64,000 nucleotides of DNA from the NCBI RefSeq assembly GCF_024297145.1, contig NZ_JANCTC010000021.1, forward strand, positions 1 through 64,000. Reading direction: 5' to 3'. The notes under the pieces are model-generated. The model had not been told where the DNA came from. It saw nothing but the letters and a program-made list of their open reading frames with translations, and did no database searches. Of this stretch, positions 35,166-48,006 are shown in pieces. Position 1 is the first letter of the stretch. Each line of letters opens with the position of its first letter. The DNA is from Mesorhizobium sp. LMG 17147 (lineage in GTDB: Bacteria > Pseudomonadota > Alphaproteobacteria > Rhizobiales > Rhizobiaceae). A program made the position numbers and the translations under genes.

Positions 35166-36527
35166 ATGAGCCAGAGATCCTGCCTGTCCATCATCCTCGC
35201 TGCCGGCGAAGGCACGCGCATGAAGAGTGCCGTGCCGAAAGTGCTGCACACAATCGCCGGCCTGCCAATGGTTGCCCATGTCGTCAAGGCGGCCGAAGCC
35301 GCCGGCAGCGGCGATCTGGCGCTGGTGATCGGCCATGGCGCCGATGACATGCGCAAGGCCGCACTCAAGTTTGCGCCCAAGGCCGAAGCTTTCGTCCAGG
35401 AGAAACGTCTTGGCACCGCGCACGCCGTGCTTGCCGCGCGCGCAGCAATATCAAAGGGGTATGACGACATCCTGGTGATGTTTGGCGACACGCCGTTGAT
35501 CGATCCAGAAGCGCTCGCGGCGGCGCGGCTGAAGCTGGCCGAAGGTGCGGCCGTCGTGGTGGTCGGCTTCCGTACGGAAAATCCTTCGGGCTACGGCCGG
35601 CTTATCGAAAAGGCCGGCAAGCTCGTGGCCATCCGCGAGGAGAAGGACTGCTCGGACGAGGAGAAGAAAATCACCTTCTGCAATGGCGGGCTGATGGCGG
35701 TCGCCGGCAGGCACGCGCTGAAGCTGCTCGATCAAGTCGGCAGCAAGAACGCCAAGGGTGAGTATTATCTCACCGACATCGTCGAGATCGCCGCTGCGCA
35801 GGGACTTGATGTCGTAGCCACCGAAGCCAGTTTCGAGAATGCGCTTGGCATCAACAACCGTGCCGAGCTTGCCCAGGCGGAAGGTATCTGGCAGGCGCGT
35901 CGACGGCAGGAAGCGATGCTTTCCGGGGTGACACTGGTTGCGCCCGAAACCGTGTTCTTCTCGCACGACACCGAGATCGGCGCCGACACGATTGTCGAGC
36001 CCAATGTCTGGTTCGGCCCAGGCGTGAAAATCGCGACGGGCGCCAAGATCCATGCCTTCAGCCATATCGAAGGCGCCACCATCGCGTCGAATTGCGATGT
36101 CGGGCCGTTCGCGCGGCTGCGGCCCGGGGCCGATCTGAGAAACAAGGCCAAGGTCGGCAATTTCTGCGAAGTAAAGCAGGCGATCGTCGAGGAGGGCGCG
36201 AAGGTCAACCATCTGACCTATATCGGCGATGCCCGCATCGGCGCAGGCGCCAATATTGGCGCCGGCACCATCACGTGCAATTATGACGGTTATTCGAAAT
36301 TCTTCACCGATATCGGCGAGGGTGCCTTCATCGGCTCGAACTCCTCGCTGGTGGCACCGGTGTCGATCGGCAAGGGCGGCTACATCGCCTCGGGCAGCGT
36401 CATCACCGAAAGCGTACCCGACGATGCGCTGGCCTTCGGCCGCGCCCGCCAGCGGACTCTACCCGGCAAGGGCAAGGAGTTGCGCGAACGGTTTGCTTCG
36501 GCGGCGGCCGCCCGCAAAAAAGTGTAG
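35166..36527 (+). CDS. glmU: bifunctional GlcN-1-P acetyltransferase / GlcNAc-1-P uridylyltransferase
   Basis: 453 aa. The N-terminal pyrophosphorylase has LSIILAAGEGTRMKS (UTP-binding loop) and GDTPLIDPEAL. The C-terminal left-handed beta helix of hexapeptide repeats (IGADTIVEPNVWFGPGVKI onward; KVNHLTYIGDARIGAGANIG) is the acetyltransferase with its acetyl-CoA site. It makes UDP-GlcNAc for peptidoglycan and lipid A. It precedes glmS by 235 nt, and the two encode consecutive stages of the pathway. Confidence 0.95.
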   Translation: MSQRSCLSIILAAGEGTRMKSAVPKVLHTIAGLPMVAHVVKAAEAAGSGDLALVIGHGADDMRKAALKFAPKAEAFVQEKRLGTAHAVLAARAAISKGYDDILVMFGDTPLIDPEALAAARLKLAEGAAVVVVGFRTENPSGYGRLIEKAGKLVAIREEKDCSDEEKKITFCNGGLMAVAGRHALKLLDQVGSKNAKGEYYLTDIVEIAAAQGLDVVATEASFENALGINNRAELAQAEGIWQARRRQEAMLSGVTLVAPETVFFSHDTEIGADTIVEPNVWFGPGVKIATGAKIHAFSHIEGATIASNCDVGPFARLRPGADLRNKAKVGNFCEVKQAIVEEGAKVNHLTYIGDARIGAGANIGAGTITCNYDGYSKFFTDIGEGAFIGSNSSLVAPVSIGKGGYIASGSVITESVPDDALAFGRARQRTLPGKGKELRERFASAAAARKKV

Positions 36528-36762
36528 GCGCGACGAGCGGGATCATGTCTTTGACTGATTTCTGGAGCCGTTGAGCCAAGATAGGATACAGAAGCGGAGA
36601 AACTGAGCAATTGCAGTAACCGGATTGCAAGTGCGCCCTGTCATGGTGCATCTGTGCAGGATAGTCCGGCTGATACCGGACGAAATGGAATGTGATTTTT
36701 CGCGACAGCCCGGCAGTCTCTAAATAGCGCCGGGTTTGAGGTCGGAATCAGGGGCAAGCGCG

Positions 36763-38586
36763 ATGTGCGGTATCGTTGGAATTGTCGGTAACTCGCCGGT
36801 CGCGCCGCTTATCGTCGATGCGTTGAAAAGGCTCGAATATCGCGGCTATGACTCGGCCGGCGTCGCCACGATCGAGCACGGCAGGCTTGACCGCCGCCGC
36901 GCCGAGGGCAAGCTGGTCAATCTCGAGCGCCGGCTGAAGGACGAACCGCTCGACGGCATGATCGGCATCGGCCACACGCGCTGGGCCACGCATGGCGTTC
37001 CGAACGAGAGCAATGCGCATCCGCATTTTTCCGACGGCGTCGCCATCGTTCATAACGGCATCATCGAGAATTTCGCCGAATTGCGCGACGAGCTGATGCG
37101 CGACGGCTACAGCTTCGCCTCACAGACCGATACCGAAGTCGTCGCGCACCTGGTGGCGCGCGAACTGGCCAGGGGGCTGAAGCCGGTCGAGGCGGCGCAT
37201 AAGGCGCTGAAGCGGCTGGAAGGCGCCTTTGCGCTCGCCATCATGTTCAAGGGCGACGAGGATTTGATCGTCGGCGCGCGCAATGGCCCGCCGCTCGCCG
37301 TCGGTCATGGCGACGGCCAGATGTTCCTTGGCTCCGACGCCATCGCGCTTGCCCCGTTCACCAATTCGATCACCTATCTGGAAGACGGCGACTGGGCGGT
37401 AGTGCGCCGCAACGAGGTCGATATTTTCGACATGGGCGGCAACAAGGTCGACCGCAAACGCCAACAGTCGCTCAGCACGAGCTTCATGGTCGACAAAGGC
37501 AACCGCCGCCATTTCATGGAAAAGGAAATCCATGAGCAGCCGGAAGTGATCTCGCACACGCTGGCGCATTATGTCGATTTCGTCGGTGGCGCCTCGAAGC
37601 CGCTCGCTCTGCCGTTCGATTTCGCCAAGATCGACCGGCTGGCGATTTCGGCCTGCGGCACCGCCTATCTCGCCGGGCTGATCAGCAAGTACTGGTTCGA
37701 GCGCTATGCGCGGCTGCCGGTCGACATCGATGTCGCTTCGGAGTTCCGCTACCGCGAGATGCCGCTGTCGAAGAACGATGCCGCTTTCTTCATCTCGCAA
37801 TCGGGTGAGACCGCCGATACGCTGGCATCGCTGCGCTACTGCCGCAAGGCTGGCATGAAGATCGGCGCGGTCGTCAATGTGCGTGAATCGACCATGGCGC
37901 GCGAATCCGACGTCATCCTGCCGACATTGGCCGGCCCGGAGATCGGCGTCGCCTCGACCAAGGCGTTCACCTGCCAACTTTCCGTGCTGGCCTCGCTGGC
38001 GGTGCGGGCCGGCGTGGCGCGCGGAACGATTTCGCATGAGCACGAGAAAACGCTGATACGCGAACTGTCGGAAGCGCCGCGTTATGCCAACCAGGTGCTA
38101 AAGCTCGACGGGCAGATCGAAAAGATCGCGCGCGACCTCTCGCACTACAAGAATGTGCTTTATCTCGGCCGGGACACCAATTTTCCGCTGGCCATGGAAG
38201 GTGCGCTGAAGCTCAAGGAGATCTCCTATATCCATGCCGAAGGCTATGCTGCCGGCGAGCTGAAACACGGCCCGATCGCGCTGATCGACGAGAACATGCC
38301 CGTTATCGTCATCGCCCCGCATGACCGCATCTTCGAAAAGACAGTGTCGAACATGCAGGAGGTGGCCGCGCGCGGCGGCAAGATCATCCTGATCACTGAC
38401 GGCAAGGGCGCGGCGCACGCTACGGTGAAGACGATGGAGACGATCGTTTTGCCGGACGTGCCGGAAATCATCTCGCCGATCATCTACGCGCTGCCGATCC
38501 AGATGCTCGCCTACTTCACCGCCGTGTTCATGGGTACGGACGTCGACCAGCCTCGCAACCTGGCGAAATCGGTAACGGTGGAATAG
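36763..38586 (+). CDS. glmS: glutamine-fructose-6-phosphate aminotransferase (isomerizing)
   Basis: 607 aa. The N-terminal class II glutaminase has catalytic Cys exposed after Met removal (MCGIVGIVG), with GIGHTRWATHG and HNGIIENFAELRDEL. Two SIS sugar-isomerase domains follow (AISACGTAYLAGLISKYWFE; ISQSGETADTLASLRYC; the C-terminal LAKSVTVE). It forms glucosamine-6-phosphate, the entry step to UDP-GlcNAc. The ATG at 36763 is fixed by the need for Cys2. No glmS ribozyme is seen upstream, as expected outside Firmicutes. Confidence 0.96.
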   Translation: MCGIVGIVGNSPVAPLIVDALKRLEYRGYDSAGVATIEHGRLDRRRAEGKLVNLERRLKDEPLDGMIGIGHTRWATHGVPNESNAHPHFSDGVAIVHNGIIENFAELRDELMRDGYSFASQTDTEVVAHLVARELARGLKPVEAAHKALKRLEGAFALAIMFKGDEDLIVGARNGPPLAVGHGDGQMFLGSDAIALAPFTNSITYLEDGDWAVVRRNEVDIFDMGGNKVDRKRQQSLSTSFMVDKGNRRHFMEKEIHEQPEVISHTLAHYVDFVGGASKPLALPFDFAKIDRLAISACGTAYLAGLISKYWFERYARLPVDIDVASEFRYREMPLSKNDAAFFISQSGETADTLASLRYCRKAGMKIGAVVNVRESTMARESDVILPTLAGPEIGVASTKAFTCQLSVLASLAVRAGVARGTISHEHEKTLIRELSEAPRYANQVLKLDGQIEKIARDLSHYKNVLYLGRDTNFPLAMEGALKLKEISYIHAEGYAAGELKHGPIALIDENMPVIVIAPHDRIFEKTVSNMQEVAARGGKIILITDGKGAAHATVKTMETIVLPDVPEIISPIIYALPIQMLAYFTAVFMGTDVDQPRNLAKSVTVE

Positions 38587-38666
38587 GTCTCGTTTAAAAA
38601 CTTCGCCATTCCAAAGCGCCTTCGGGTTCAGTAGTGTCGCGCTGCAAACACACGCTGCGGTGAACC

Positions 38667-39419
38667 ATGTCGGACGCTCTCAAGACCTCAGGCATGACCC
38701 GGCTGAGAAACTATTTCCTGACCGGCTTCGTCGTCTGCGCGCCGCTCGCGATTACCGCCTACATTGCCTGGTCGCTTATCGGCTGGGTCGATTCCTGAGT
38801 CAAACCCTACATTCCGGTACGCTACAATCCGGACACCTACCTGCCGTTTCCAGTGCCGGGCTTTGGGCTGATCGTTGCCCTGATCCTCATCACTTTCATC
38901 GGCTTTATGACCGCCAATATCGTTGGCCGCGCCATCGTCAACTTCGGCGAGCGCCTGCTTGGTCGCATGCCGCTGGTGCGCGGCATCTACCGTTCGCTGA
39001 AGCAGATTTTCGAGACCGTGCTGTCGAACAAGGGCGACATGTTCCGCCAGGTCGGGTTGGTAGAATATCCGCGCAAAGGGGTCTGGTCGCTTGTCTTCGT
39101 CGCCAGCGAGAAGGAAACCGAGATCAACCAGAAGCTCGACCGGGAAGGCGATCCGCTGATTGCCGTGTTCATGCCGTGTACGCCCAACCCGACGACAGGC
39201 TTTCTGATGTATGTGCCGAAATCCGACATCGTTTCGCTCGACATGACGATCGAGGACGGAGCCAAGCTGATCGTGTCGGCCGGCCTGGTGGCGCCAGCTG
39301 TCAAAATGATGACGGTGAACGGCGAGCAGATCCACGGCGCGCTTGCCAATCCTCCGCTCGATATGATGCCTCAGCCGGCACGCAGGAGCCGCACGGCCTC
39401 GTCGCGGCCGAACAGATAG
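38667..39419 (+). pseudogene. DUF502 inner-membrane protein interrupted by in-frame TGA
   Basis: The reading from ATG 38667 encodes MSDALKTSGMTRLRNYFLTG, a first helix (VVCAPLAITAYIAWSLIGW), then VDS and a TGA at 38796-38798 (codon 44). The same frame continues with VKPYIPVRYNPDTYLPF, a second helix (FGLIVALILITFIGF) and a full DUF502 domain (GRMPLVRGIYRSLKQIFETV) to 39419, 250 codons in all. Homologues normally have Trp at the stop position (WVDSWVKPYIP), so a single TGG-to-TGA change explains it. Restart at GTG 38853 would give a 188-aa protein lacking helix 1. Its end overlaps the recG 3' end by 49 nt. Confidence 0.8.
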
Positions 39420-41479
39420 AGCAACAGGCGCAGCGCCGTGCCGCGTTCGGACTGCAGTTCCGGATCGCGCGACAGGATCAGCCGCGCATCGTCGCGAGCG
39501 GCCTCGAGCAGGTCGGCATGCACCTCGATGCGCGCCACCTGGAAGCCCGGCGTGCCGGACTGGCGGGTGCCGAGCAACTCGCCTTCGCCGCGCAGCTTCA
39601 GATCCTCTTCGGCGATACGGAAACCGTCCTCGGTCTCGCGCATCACCGACAAACGGCGTTTTGCCGTCTCGCCAAGCGGGTTCTTGTAGAGCAGCACGCA
39701 GGATGAAGGCTTGTCGCCACGCCCGACCCGGCCGCGCAATTGGTGCAACTGGGCGAGGCCAAAGCGCTCGGCATGCTCGATGACCATGATCGTCGCATCA
39801 GGCACATCGACGCCGACCTCGATCACCGTGGTGGCGACCAGGATGCGCGTATCACCCTGCTTGAAGGCGCGCATCGCCTCGTCCTTGTCGGCGCCCTTCA
39901 TGCGGCCATGCACCAAGCCGATCCGATCACCGAACAGCGGCTTCAGTGAGGCAAAACGGTCCTCGGCCGACATCAGCTTGATCTCCTCGGACTCCTCGAC
40001 CAGCGGACAGATCCAGTAGATTTTCTGGCCATCGGCGACAGCGTCGAGCATGCGTCCGATCAGTTCGTCGAGCCGTTCAAGCGGCAAGGTGACGGTGCGG
40101 ATCGGCTGGCGGCCGGCCGGCTTTTCCGTCAGCTTCGACACGTCCATGTCGCCGAAGGCAGTCAGCACCAGCGTCCGGGGTATCGGCGTTGCCGTCATCA
40201 CCAGCATGTCGGGCGCATCGCCCTTGGCGGTGATGGCAAGGCGCTGGTGGACGCCGAAACGGTGCTGCTCGTCGACGACGGCGAACACGAGGTCATGGAA
40301 CGTCACCGTTTGCTGGAACAGCGCATGGGTGCCGACGACGATGTCGATGTCGCCATTGGCCAGCCCGGTCAGCGTGTCGGCGCGCTCGCGGCCGTTTTCG
40401 CGGCCGGTGAGGATGGCGACGCGCAAGCCGGACCGTTCCGCCAACGGCGCAATCGTTGCCAGATGCTGGCGCGCCAGGATTTCGGTCGGCGCCATCAATG
40501 CCGCCTGGCCGCCGGCCTCGACGGCACGCGCCATGGCAAGCAGCGCGACCACCGTCTTGCCGGAGCCGACATCGCCCTGTAAAAGGCGCAGCATGCGTTC
40601 GGGGTCGCCGAGATCGGCGTTGATTTCGGCAAGCGCCATTTCCTGCGACATGGTCAGCGAATAGGGGAGTGCCACGCGCAGTTGTTCGACTATGCGGCCG
40701 TCGCCGACGAGTGGCCGGCCCGATAATCGGCGCACCTTGGCCCGCACCAGCGCCAGCGATACCTGGCTGGCCAGGAACTCGTCATAGGCAAGGCGCCGCC
40801 ATGCCGCGCCGTCGACAGAGACGTCGATCGGGTCGGCAGGATGGTGGATGCGGTTGAGCGCATCGCCGAAAGCGGGAAAGGCGTGGCGGCGCCAGAACTC
40901 GCCGTCCTGCCACTCGGGCAGCACCGGCAGGCGGCCCAGCGCCTGGCCGATGGCCCGACGCAGCACCTTGGCCGAGAGCCCGGCGGTCAGCGGATAGACC
41001 GGCTCGACCAACGGCAGGTTTTCCGCGTCGCCGGCAAGTGCGATATGGTCGGGGTGAACCATGGTCGGGCGGCCGTTGAACCATTCCATGCGGCCTGAGA
41101 CGACGACATGCTCGCCTACGGGCATTGCTTTTTCGAGATAGGCGGCATGGGCATGGAAGAAAGTCAGCGCGATCTCGCCAGTGTCGTCATGGGCGTAGAC
41201 CCGGTACGGGACCGACCTGTTGCCGCGTGGGGGCGGCTGGTGGCGGTCGATGCGTACGTCGAGTGTGACAATGGCGCCCTCGGCCGAACCAGCGATGCCC
41301 GGCCGGTTGCGGCGGTCGATGACAGTATGCGGCAGCACGAACAAGAGGTCCCCGGCGCGCGCGGTCCGGTCGCCGAGGTCGGCCGTCACGACTTTCTCGA
41401 TCAGCGCACCAACCTTCGGCCCGACGCCGGCAAGCGATGTGATCGGGACAAACAAAGGGTCGAGGAGGGAGGGACGCAT
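39371..41479 (-). CDS. recG: ATP-dependent DNA helicase RecG
   Basis: 702 aa. An N-terminal wedge/OB domain (ITSLAGVGPKVGALIEK, IVTLDVRIDRHQ) is followed by SF2 helicase motifs: Walker A GDVGSGKT (about residues 302-309), motif II DEQHRFGV, TATPIPRTL, then ATTVIEVGVDVPDATIM and QLHQLRGRVGRG. It reverses stalled replication forks and processes Holliday junctions. It lies back-to-back with sdhE-mfd, a common arrangement in Rhizobiales. Confidence 0.96.
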   Translation of the reverse strand: MRPSLLDPLFVPITSLAGVGPKVGALIEKVVTADLGDRTARAGDLLFVLPHTVIDRRNRPGIAGSAEGAIVTLDVRIDRHQPPPRGNRSVPYRVYAHDDTGEIALTFFHAHAAYLEKAMPVGEHVVVSGRMEWFNGRPTMVHPDHIALAGDAENLPLVEPVYPLTAGLSAKVLRRAIGQALGRLPVLPEWQDGEFWRRHAFPAFGDALNRIHHPADPIDVSVDGAAWRRLAYDEFLASQVSLALVRAKVRRLSGRPLVGDGRIVEQLRVALPYSLTMSQEMALAEINADLGDPERMLRLLQGDVGSGKTVVALLAMARAVEAGGQAALMAPTEILARQHLATIAPLAERSGLRVAILTGRENGRERADTLTGLANGDIDIVVGTHALFQQTVTFHDLVFAVVDEQHRFGVHQRLAITAKGDAPDMLVMTATPIPRTLVLTAFGDMDVSKLTEKPAGRQPIRTVTLPLERLDELIGRMLDAVADGQKIYWICPLVEESEEIKLMSAEDRFASLKPLFGDRIGLVHGRMKGADKDEAMRAFKQGDTRILVATTVIEVGVDVPDATIMVIEHAERFGLAQLHQLRGRVGRGDKPSSCVLLYKNPLGETAKRRLSVMRETEDGFRIAEEDLKLRGEGELLGTRQSGTPGFQVARIEVHADLLEAARDDARLILSRDPELQSERGTALRLLLYLFGRDEAVRLLRAG

Positions 41480-41570
41480 GATGTCAGCTTATGTTGCGCC
41501 GGCCGTAGCGCAAGGCTGACACCGACTTCTATCCACGCTATATGCGCCGCCTGGGCAAGGATGTTGCACG

Positions 41571-41858
41571 ATGACCGGAACGAAACGATCCAGCGAGGGC
41601 CTCGATGCCCGCCGCCGCAAGCTTCTGTTTCGTTCGTGGCACCGCGGCATGCGTGAGATGGACCTTATACTCGGCAGCTTCGCCGATGCCGAGATCGGCG
41701 CCTTGACCGGCGACGAAATCGACCAATATGAGAGGCTCCTCGACATTCCCGACACCGAATTCCTGCCCATCGTCACCGGGGAGCGCCCGATCCCGGCGAC
41801 TATCGATTGTGCCGTCCTGCAAAAAATCCTGGCCTCGCGCCGGCCCCTGACCTTCTGA
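41571..41858 (+). CDS. sdhE: FAD assembly factor SdhE (succinate dehydrogenase assembly factor 2 family)
   Basis: 95 aa, a small helical protein with the diagnostic RSWHRGMREMDLILG (the RGxxE motif needed for covalent flavin attachment) and DQYERLLDIPDTEFLPIV. It helps attach FAD covalently to SdhA. Translated 13 nt before mfd and probably cotranscribed with it. Confidence 0.92.
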   Translation: MTGTKRSSEGLDARRRKLLFRSWHRGMREMDLILGSFADAEIGALTGDEIDQYERLLDIPDTEFLPIVTGERPIPATIDCAVLQKILASRRPLTF

Positions 41859-41871
41859 ACGACGTGTAGCC

Positions 41872-45369
<3,498 letters not shown>

Positions 45370-45488
45370 CAAGGTATCGCTGGTGCTCTGGACCATGACG
45401 GCGCTGGTACTTTCGCCCCGCCGTGCCATTCGCCAGCGCTGAGATTCCGGTCTAGAATAGGAATTCGGCTTCGTGTATGCAGCCGCGA

Positions 45489-45500
45489 CCCCATATGGGG
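45489..45500. promoter_or_regulatory. 12-bp perfect palindrome upstream of DAHP synthase
   Basis: CCCCATATGGGG lies 49 bp before the DAHP synthase start, within the 179-nt gap after mfd. It could be an operator or form a small hairpin in the leader. No known regulator site was recognised. Confidence 0.3.
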
Positions 45501-45548
45501 CGGATTGGCGGGCGATGGCGTCCGCGTGAAAGAGCGTTAGGTGCTTCG

Positions 45549-46922
45549 ATGACGAAATGGTCGCCGAATTCGTGGAGAGCTAAGCCGATCCAGCAGGTTC
45601 CTGCCTATCCGGACCTTGCCGCGCTGAGGAACACAGAAGCCCAGCTCGCCACCTTTCCGCCGCTGGTTTTTGCAGGTGAGGCACGCAAGCTGAAGAAGCA
45701 GCTTGCAGCCGTCGCTGCCGGTGACGCATTCCTTCTGCAGGGCGGCGATTGCGCCGAGAGCTTCGCCGAACATGGCGCGGACAACATCCGCGACTTCTTC
45801 CGCGTCTTCCTGCAGATGTCGGTGGTACTGACCTTCGCCGGCGCTCAACCGGTGGTGAAGGTCGGCCGTGTCGCCGGCCAGTTCGCCAAGCCGCGCTCGT
45901 CCGACAATGAGACCAAGGGCGGTGTGACGCTGCCCAGCTATCGCGGCGACATCATCAACGGCATCGAGTTCGATGCCAAGTCGCGTATTCCCGATCCTGC
46001 AAGACAGGAGATGGCGTACCGCCAGTCGGCGGCGACGCTCAACCTTTTGCGTGCGTTCGCCCAGGGCGGCTACGCCAGCCTGGAGAACGTGCATCAATGG
46101 ATGCTCGGGTTCGTCTCCGACAGCCCGCAGGGCGAGAAATACGAATCGCTCGCCAACCGCATCACCGAGACGATGGACTTCATGAAGGCCGTCGGCATCA
46201 CCTCGGAGACCAATTATGCGCTGCGCGAGACCGATTTCTATACCAGCCATGAGGCGCTGCTGCTCGGTTATGAAGAGGCGCTGACTCGCGTCGATTCGAC
46301 CTCGGGCGACTGGTACGCCACCTCTGGCCACATGATCTGGATCGGCGATCGCACGCGCCAACCCGACCATGCGCATGTCGAATATTGCCGTGGCATCAAG
46401 AACCCGCTGGGGCTGAAATGCGGGCCGTCGCTGACGCCCGACGGCCTGTTGCAGCTCATCGATCTGCTCAATCCGGAGAACGAGCCCGGCCGGCTGACGC
46501 TGATCGCTCGTTTCGGCTCCGATAAGGTCGCCGACCATCTGCCGAAGCTGGTGCGAGCGGTACAGAAGGAAGGCCGCAGTGTGGTGTGGTCTTCCGACCC
46601 GATGCATGGCAATACGATCGAGGCCGCCGGCTACAAGACACGGCCGTTCGACCGCATCCTGAAGGAGGTGCAGACGTTCTTCGAGGTGCACCGCGCCGAA
46701 GGCACGCATCCCGGCGGCATTCACATCGAGATGACAGGCAAGAACGTTACCGAATGCACCGGTGGTGCCCGCGCCATCACCGCCGAAGAATTGCAGGATC
46801 GCTACCACACCCATTGCGATCCGCGGCTCAACGCCGACCAGGCGATCGAGTTGGCGTTCCTGGTGTCCGATCTGCTAAAGAAGAGCCATCCGGTCCAGCA
46901 CAAGCAGGCCGTCAACGGCTGA
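45549..46922 (+). CDS. aroG: 3-deoxy-7-phosphoheptulonate synthase, class II
   Basis: 457 aa, the plant/actinobacterial-like class II DAHP synthase, unrelated in sequence to E. coli AroFGH. Motifs are LLQGGDCAESF (metal-binding Cys), VGRVAGQFAKPRS, SGHMIWIGDRTRQ, PLGLKCGPSL, WSSDPMHGNT and HIEMTGKNVTECTGG. It condenses phosphoenolpyruvate with erythrose-4-phosphate, the first step to chorismate. The ATG at 45549 (MTKWSPNSWRAKPIQQVPAY) matches the conserved beginning; a longer frame from 45477 is unlikely. Confidence 0.94.
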   Translation: MTKWSPNSWRAKPIQQVPAYPDLAALRNTEAQLATFPPLVFAGEARKLKKQLAAVAAGDAFLLQGGDCAESFAEHGADNIRDFFRVFLQMSVVLTFAGAQPVVKVGRVAGQFAKPRSSDNETKGGVTLPSYRGDIINGIEFDAKSRIPDPARQEMAYRQSAATLNLLRAFAQGGYASLENVHQWMLGFVSDSPQGEKYESLANRITETMDFMKAVGITSETNYALRETDFYTSHEALLLGYEEALTRVDSTSGDWYATSGHMIWIGDRTRQPDHAHVEYCRGIKNPLGLKCGPSLTPDGLLQLIDLLNPENEPGRLTLIARFGSDKVADHLPKLVRAVQKEGRSVVWSSDPMHGNTIEAAGYKTRPFDRILKEVQTFFEVHRAEGTHPGGIHIEMTGKNVTECTGGARAITAEELQDRYHTHCDPRLNADQAIELAFLVSDLLKKSHPVQHKQAVNG

Positions 46923-47047
46923 TTAGAACGTATTCGATCATCGAGGTGGTCAGCGAAACGCGTCCGGCCGGTGTCGCATTTGCTCGTGCCTAACGCACGC
47001 AAAACTGGAATCCTGCGAAGCGACGGCAATTGCATCGGGAGGCCGAT

Positions 47048-47467
47048 ATGGCTGACAGTCACACCGGATCATGCTTGTGCGGGGCAGTGCGGTTCCAGAC
47101 ACGAGGACCGCTGCGTGGTGTTATCTACTGCCATTGCTCGCAGTGCCGGAAGCAGAGCGGGCATTTTTATGCTGCAACCAATGTTGCCGACGCCGACATC
47201 ACAATCACGGGCGCGGACAGCATCACCTGGTACGAGGCATCTTCGTTTGCCAGACGGGGTTTCTGCAAGACATGCGGCTCGCTGCTGTTCTGGAAGCCGA
47301 CGGATGATGGCTATGTTTCAGTCCTGGCCGGGCTGTTCGACGCGCCAACCGGACTTCAAGGGGAATGTCACATCTTCGTCGGCGACAAGGGCGACTATTA
47401 CGCGGTCGACGACGGGCTGCCGCAGTTCGAGAAGTCAACGCCGTCGATCAAGGTGGCAGGCGACTGA
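47048..47467 (+). CDS. GFA/CENP-V-type zinc protein (glutathione-dependent formaldehyde-activating family)
   Basis: 139 aa. The zinc-binding cysteines occur as GSCLCGAVRF, YCHCSQCRKQSG and FCKTCGSLLFW, the complete GFA pattern. Founding members promote addition of glutathione to formaldehyde, but most homologues have unknown substrates, so the name is a family label. The ATG at 47048 has GGGAGG six bases upstream. Confidence 0.87.
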   Translation: MADSHTGSCLCGAVRFQTRGPLRGVIYCHCSQCRKQSGHFYAATNVADADITITGADSITWYEASSFARRGFCKTCGSLLFWKPTDDGYVSVLAGLFDAPTGLQGECHIFVGDKGDYYAVDDGLPQFEKSTPSIKVAGD

Positions 47468-47544
47468 TTTTTGAAGAGGTCGCCTTATTCCCTTGGTCCA
47501 GCCATTGCGCTAATCCCCTGCCGGTGATTCCGAAGGGTTTTGGC

Positions 47545-47904
47545 ATGCAGCGGCTGATCGACGCTTTTTACAACTCGGTGCGGGCGTTTCGCAAACTGGC
47601 CGCCAGCGAGGAGGCCTTCCAGCTGGAGCTGACGCTGCTTGTGCTTGCCTTGCCGCTCGGCTGGTTCCTTTCGGAATCGTGGCGCGGCTATGCGCTGCTG
47701 ATCGGCGCGGTGCTGCTCATGATCATGATCGAGGTGCTGAACACCGGCATCGAGGCGGCATGCGACGCGTTCAGCCGTGAATTCAACATCGATATCCAGC
47801 TGGCCAAGGATTGCGGTTCGCTGGCGGTGCTGATTTCGGTGGTAATCGCTGCAGGCGTCTGGGGCGTCGCGATCGTCGAGCGGATCCTCGGGGTACCGAT
47901 CTGA
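47545..47904 (+). CDS. dgkA: diacylglycerol kinase (DgkA family, integral membrane)
   Basis: 119 aa with an amphipathic N-terminal helix (MQRLIDAFYNSVRAFRKL), three membrane helices and the active-site signature EVLNTGIEAACD. EEAFQLEL contains the conserved Glu. It phosphorylates diacylglycerol released in glucan/lipid turnover at the inner membrane. The start at MQRL matches family length. Confidence 0.93.
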   Translation: MQRLIDAFYNSVRAFRKLAASEEAFQLELTLLVLALPLGWFLSESWRGYALLIGAVLLMIMIEVLNTGIEAACDAFSREFNIDIQLAKDCGSLAVLISVVIAAGVWGVAIVERILGVPI

Positions 47905-47944
47905 CGTTTCAGACACTACATGCCGTCACTGCATTTCTCGTTTT

Positions 47945-47993
47945 GACCATGATCTCTTCCGAAAAACCGGTACCACTTTTCGGGATCATGGTC
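47945..47993. repeat. long palindromic rhizobial repeat in the hemerythrin leader
   Basis: GACCATGATC (47945-47954) pairs with GATCATGGTC (47984-47993), and the inner CCGAAAA pairs with TTTTCGG, leaving a small bulge and a loop around ACCGGTACCAC. This wording resembles a palindromic family widespread in Mesorhizobium and relatives. The right arm ends 13 nt before the hemerythrin start, immediately before its GAGGGG ribosome site. Confidence 0.65.
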
Positions 47994-48006
47994 TGAGGGG
48001 ACCGAC

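Noticed and set aside
36528..36762. glmS ribozyme or sRNA-target leader upstream of glmS
   Set aside because: No ribozyme core could be found, and glmS ribozymes are not expected in alphaproteobacteria.
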